From positions 1 through 64,000 of the forward strand of contig CAYWRU010000008.1 in NCBI GenBank assembly GCA_964460795.1: a stretch of DNA of 64,000 nucleotides, read 5' to 3'. Positions 61,040 to 64,000 of this stretch are shown here, piece by piece. This stretch comes from CAZOOM01 sp964460795 (GTDB lineage: Bacteria > Omnitrophota > Omnitrophia > Omnitrophales > Aquincolibacteriaceae). Every line of letters begins with the position of its first letter. Within the stretch, counting starts at the first letter, position 1. A model generated the notes under the pieces. It did not search any database, had not been told where the DNA came from, and saw only the letters and a list, made by a program, of their open reading frames with translations. A program made the position numbers and the translations under genes.

Positions 61040-62950
61040 TTATTGAATGTGAAAGAAAAAAATAAACAAGATTCCACTGAGTAAAATCAAAAGATAATGC
61101 TGAATCAAGCCCGTTTGAATTCGGCGCACTACCGAACTCATCCACTGCATAAAATAACCCACGAAATTAACGAATCCATCCACGAGATATTGATCCATCC
61201 ATTGTTTGATGGCGCTCAAACGGAGGGTTTGAATGCCGGTTTGATTCACTGCGCCGTCCACCACGGTTTCATCAAATCGGAAAAGTTTTTTGCCAAGGGC
61301 GTGAAAGGGGCGCACGAAGCAGGTGGAATAAATTTCATCAAAATAAAATTTCTCGCCCGCTAATTTATGGAAGAATTGAAATTTGGACACCACAAGGCTC
61401 GGCAGTTTGGGATTCTTCAGATAAAAAAGTGCGGCAAGCAAGATTCCGCCGATTCCTGCACCGAGTGAACAGGCTACAACCACAGGATTCATGGCATGAG
61501 CTTCGGCGCTGTGTCCGCCTTCCAAAAAAGCTTGAAAGACATTGTGCATAAAGGGGGAGCCGGGAAGTCCAAGGAGAGCTGATCCTGCGGCCAGCACCCA
61601 AAGCGGACCGGTCATGAGCTTTGGTGATTCATGCGCGTGCACATGCGAATCGCGGGGAGTTCCAAAAAAGGCGAGAAAAACCAGGCGAAACATATAGAAG
61701 GCTGTCATGAAAGCTGTGAGCACTAATAGCGCAAAGAGAAAATGATTTCCAGAATGGAAAACGGCAGTAAGGATTTCGTCCTTGCTCCAGAATCCGGAAA
61801 GCGGAGGAACTCCTGCAATGGCGAGTGCGCCGATCAGAAAAGTTGCGGCTGTGTGTTTCATGGATTTGAAAAGCCCGCCCATTTGACGAAGGTCCTGGGT
61901 ATGCGTGCCGTGGATCACACTGCCTGCACCAAGGAAAAGAAGCGCCTTAAACCAGGCGTGCGTCATCAGATGAAAAATGCTGACATTGGGCTCTCCGGCT
62001 CCGAAAGCCACGACCATAAATCCCAGCTGCGAAATGGTGGAATAAGCGAGAACCTTCTTAATATCCGTTGCTGTGAGAGCGATGCAAGCGGCCATGAAGG
62101 CGGTGATGCCGCCCACGGTAGCCACGACGGGCAGGACATTTGGAATCGTCATAAAAATTGCGGAGGATCGGGCCAGAAGATACACACCCGCTGCCACCAT
62201 AGTCGCGGCATGGATGAGTGCGCTCACCGGAGTCGGACCTTCCATGGCATCCGGCAGCCACACATGAAGAGGAAACTGAGCTGATTTTCCAATCGTTCCG
62301 CAGAAAAGAAAAAGCGCGGCCACGGGAAGCAGGGGATGACCTTGCGCGGCCAGTGCCGGGATTTTAGAAAACTCCAATGAGCCGAGAAGTTGGCATACAA
62401 AAAGAATTCCGATGAAAAATCCGATATCGCCGATCCGGGTGGTCAAGAAGGCTTTGAGTGAAGCGTCGGCAGCAGAATTTTTCTCCTGATAAAAGCCAAT
62501 CAAGAGATACGAGCAAAGCCCCATGACTTCCCAGGCCATGAAAAAGAGCACATAGTGATTCGCGATCACGACGGTCAGCATAGCGGCCATGAATAGCGAG
62601 ACAATGGCAAAAAATCGGGAGAAGCGTTTTTCTTCAGCCATATAGCCGGCTGCGTAAATTTGAATCAATGTTCCGACGAGAGTTACCACAGAAAGCAGAA
62701 TGGCAGCGATTGGATTAATGAAGTAGCCGAAACGGAGGCTCGTGGTTCCTACCGAAAGCCAAGACACGGATTTTTCAAAAATGTGTCCATGAAACACCTG
62801 GTTAATGACCGGCAGCGCAATGAGAGCGGATCCCACGCTCGTTCCAATAGAGATCCAAGCTGCAGTTTTTTTCACCCTCTTTCCAAAGAGGATATTGACC
62901 ACAAACGCTATTAGTGGCAACGCCGGAATCCAAAAAATTAATTTTTCCAT
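61040..62950 (-). CDS. nuoL: NADH-quinone oxidoreductase subunit L
   Basis: About 636 residues from ATG 62950 (AGGA just upstream; an earlier in-frame ATG at 62968 adds six residues and lies closer to the repeat). FFMAWEVMGLCSYLLIG and GKSAQFPLHVWLPDAMEGPT carry the conserved Glu and Lys. The C-terminal part includes the long lateral helix region and a final membrane anchor (LILLSGILFIFFF). Confidence 0.95.
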   Translation of the reverse strand: MEKLIFWIPALPLIAFVVNILFGKRVKKTAAWISIGTSVGSALIALPVINQVFHGHIFEKSVSWLSVGTTSLRFGYFINPIAAILLSVVTLVGTLIQIYAAGYMAEEKRFSRFFAIVSLFMAAMLTVVIANHYVLFFMAWEVMGLCSYLLIGFYQEKNSAADASLKAFLTTRIGDIGFFIGILFVCQLLGSLEFSKIPALAAQGHPLLPVAALFLFCGTIGKSAQFPLHVWLPDAMEGPTPVSALIHAATMVAAGVYLLARSSAIFMTIPNVLPVVATVGGITAFMAACIALTATDIKKVLAYSTISQLGFMVVAFGAGEPNVSIFHLMTHAWFKALLFLGAGSVIHGTHTQDLRQMGGLFKSMKHTAATFLIGALAIAGVPPLSGFWSKDEILTAVFHSGNHFLFALLVLTAFMTAFYMFRLVFLAFFGTPRDSHVHAHESPKLMTGPLWVLAAGSALLGLPGSPFMHNVFQAFLEGGHSAEAHAMNPVVVACSLGAGIGGILLAALFYLKNPKLPSLVVSKFQFFHKLAGEKFYFDEIYSTCFVRPFHALGKKLFRFDETVVDGAVNQTGIQTLRLSAIKQWMDQYLVDGFVNFVGYFMQWMSSVVRRIQTGLIQHYLLILLSGILFIFFFHIQ

Positions 62951-62977
62951 AGTATCCTGTTCGATCAATTCGTCAGG

Positions 62978-63042
62978 GCTGTCATCCCGGGCCTGACCCG
63001 GGATCCATTGACTGGATGCCGGATCAAGTCCGGCATGACAAA
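62978..63042. repeat. TGTCAT-type repeat between nuoK and nuoL
   Basis: CTGTCATCCCGGGCCTGACC, then CGGGATCCA, and CTGGATGCCGGATCAAGTCC then GGCATGACA. Second copy of the element at 60933-61006, in the same operon. Confidence 0.8.
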
Positions 63043-63056
63043 TTAAATTAAAACTT

Positions 63057-63092
63057 ATTTTCTACTCTCTACCTTCTTCTCGCTACTATTTT
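63057..63092. repeat. TAGAGAG-type repeat, single arm
   Basis: TTTTCTACTCTCTACCTTCT and CTCGCTACT match the pyrimidine arm of the family at 3619-3706. It is next to the TGTCAT repeat in the nuoK-nuoL gap. Confidence 0.6.
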
Positions 63093-63094
63093 TC

Positions 63095-63406
63095 TTACCA
63101 TTTGAGTAAATGAATTTCATCGCTCCAAATAGATTTCTTAACACGAAACAGCGCAAGCACAATGGAAAGACCCACGGCCGCGGCCGCCGCCGCCATGGCA
63201 ATGATAAAAATGGCAAACACTTGGCCGGTCACCGGATCCATGGACGTGGACCGGGAAAAAGCTACAAAATTAATATTGACCGCATTGATCATGAGCTCGA
63301 TGGACATCAAAAGCCCGATCAGATTCCGCCGCACCAAAATTCCAAAAAGTCCGATGGAAAAAAGAAACGCGCCAAATCCCAGGAAGTGAGAGAGCGGAAT
63401 AATCAT
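63095..63406 (-). CDS. nuoK: NADH-quinone oxidoreductase subunit K
   Basis: 103 residues, three membrane helices. LLMSIELMINAVNINFVAF contains the conserved glutamate of helix 2. Complete and of normal length. It overlaps the nuoJ stop by ATGA. Confidence 0.95.
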   Translation of the reverse strand: MIIPLSHFLGFGAFLFSIGLFGILVRRNLIGLLMSIELMINAVNINFVAFSRSTSMDPVTGQVFAIFIIAMAAAAAAVGLSIVLALFRVKKSIWSDEIHLLKW

Positions 63407-63921
63407 GACGGCTCCTTGTCGCGCTTCGCTACGATGAGAGCGCCGATCAGGACAGCAATCAAAATAATGGAGATGACTTCAAAGGGGAATAAATACGGAC
63501 CCAGGAAGGCGGCTCCGAGCTGCGGTACCGAAGTTTGAGCGGCTTCAGTCTCCGGACGGATAGGCCACGTGGGACGCATCAAAAGTTTAAAGAGAATGAG
63601 GAAAACTAAAGACGCTGCGCCCAGTGCGGGCAGGATGAGTCCATTATGCTGCGGGGCCCAGTAGGTTCCGAGTCTTTCCGTCATCATGACGGCAAAGATC
63701 ACGATTGTCATCACACCGCCCACATAAAGAAGGATTTGGACCACCGCCAAAAATTCCGCGTGCATGGCCACAAACATTCCGGCCACTCCGATTAAGACCA
63801 GCATGAGGCAGAGCGCAGCATGAAAAATATTGGGCAGAGCCACCACTCCGATGGCTGCGATCACACTGAGAACCATCACGACATAAATCAGCCCCTGAAT
63901 CCAGGGTAGCAGTACATCCAT
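63403..63921 (-). CDS. nuoJ: NADH-quinone oxidoreductase subunit J
   Basis: 172 residues with five membrane helices. YVGGVMTIVIFAVMM is the pi-bulge helix 3 signature. The N-terminus is complete, preceded by TAGGAC. Genes nuoA-I would lie beyond the right edge. Confidence 0.93.
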   Translation of the reverse strand: MDVLLPWIQGLIYVVMVLSVIAAIGVVALPNIFHAALCLMLVLIGVAGMFVAMHAEFLAVVQILLYVGGVMTIVIFAVMMTERLGTYWAPQHNGLILPALGAASLVFLILFKLLMRPTWPIRPETEAAQTSVPQLGAAFLGPYLFPFEVISIILIAVLIGALIVAKRDKEPS

Positions 63922-63954
63922 AGTTAAAGTCCTAAAAATTTAAATTCAAGTTGT

Positions 63955-63983
63955 GAGTGGAGAGTCTTGAGTAGAGAGAAAAG
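63955..63983. repeat. TAGAGAG-type repeat, single arm at right edge
   Basis: GAGTGGAGAGTCTTGAGTAG then AGAGAAAAG matches the purine arm of the family at 3619-3706. The 79-bp stretch from nuoJ to the window edge holds nothing else recognised. Confidence 0.55.
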
Positions 63984-64000
63984 TTATTCAATGAAGATTC

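Noticed and set aside
3037..63983. CRISPR arrays in the repeat-rich gaps
   Set aside because: Repeats are palindromic pairs with irregular spacing; no regular repeat-spacer array and no cas genes.

Overview
The window reads as chromosomal DNA of an uncultivated Gram-negative bacterium. It carries Kdo, heptose and lipid A genes, an Lpt export module, complex I genes, a nitrogen-type PTS relay, a prepilin peptidase and many interspersed palindromic intergenic repeats. Together with a 4491-codon mosaic gene of secreted-protein type, this gene set fits best with Candidatus Omnitrophota (OP3) or a relative. That placement is inference: only about the last 110 bases of a 23S rRNA gene are present, at the left edge.

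Layout. 1-110: 3' end of 23S rRNA, with no 5S gene seen after it. 144-4813: shikimate genes aroE, aroC, aroK and aroB with a prepilin peptidase between. 4931-10779: dprA, an RDD membrane protein, a small hypothetical, a DNA topoisomerase I with a ThiS-like N-terminus, and xerC. 10816-23158: an envelope operon joined by many 4-base stop/start overlaps, with waaA, lpxK, an LpxL-ELM1 fusion, a GT4-GT9 fusion, four more GT9 heptosyltransferase-like genes, a DUF3108 protein and a polysaccharide deacetylase. 23285-36106: a second envelope/regulatory operon behind a good sigma70-type promoter, with hldE1, kdsB, pyrG, kdsA, kdsD, a second acyltransferase, lptC/A-like, lptB, hpf, ptsN, yvcK, ptsH, ptsI and a sugar nucleotidyltransferase. 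rpoN, often found between lptB and hpf, is absent. 36221-38774: metK and ahcY. 38859-42632: accessory genes (Arg/Gly-rich protein, FecR-domain protein, beta-propeller protein, AlkD). 42818-56804: an HTH-PilZ gene overlapping the giant gene. 57048-63921, minus strand: a third LpxL-type acyltransferase and nuoJKLMN.

The most unusual object is the giant gene at 43329-56804. It starts with a signal peptide and a TraB/ChaN-like domain, then strings together apparently unrelated modules: a membrane GT2, a GT-C type membrane transferase, a SAM-dependent methyltransferase, an OAS-like nucleotidyltransferase and several unrecognised domains. Most module borders carry a short peptide, R-[S/A]-E-[V/L/A/I/M]-R, together with near-identical DNA repeats in one frame. 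It also contains, in antisense, a complete 110-codon gene with its own ribosome binding site. That gene sits between 11-bp direct repeats exactly 384 bp (128 codons) apart, so the insertion kept the giant frame open. It looks like a gene that grows or shuffles by in-frame capture of DNA at repeat borders.

Interspersed repeat families (TAGAGAG, CCAGTAACCAG, TTTTAGATT, ATTCGAAA, TGTCATTCCGG, CATCCTGAG types) occupy most non-coding gaps, and some also lie inside the giant gene. No tRNA gene, CRISPR array or transposase gene was recognised.
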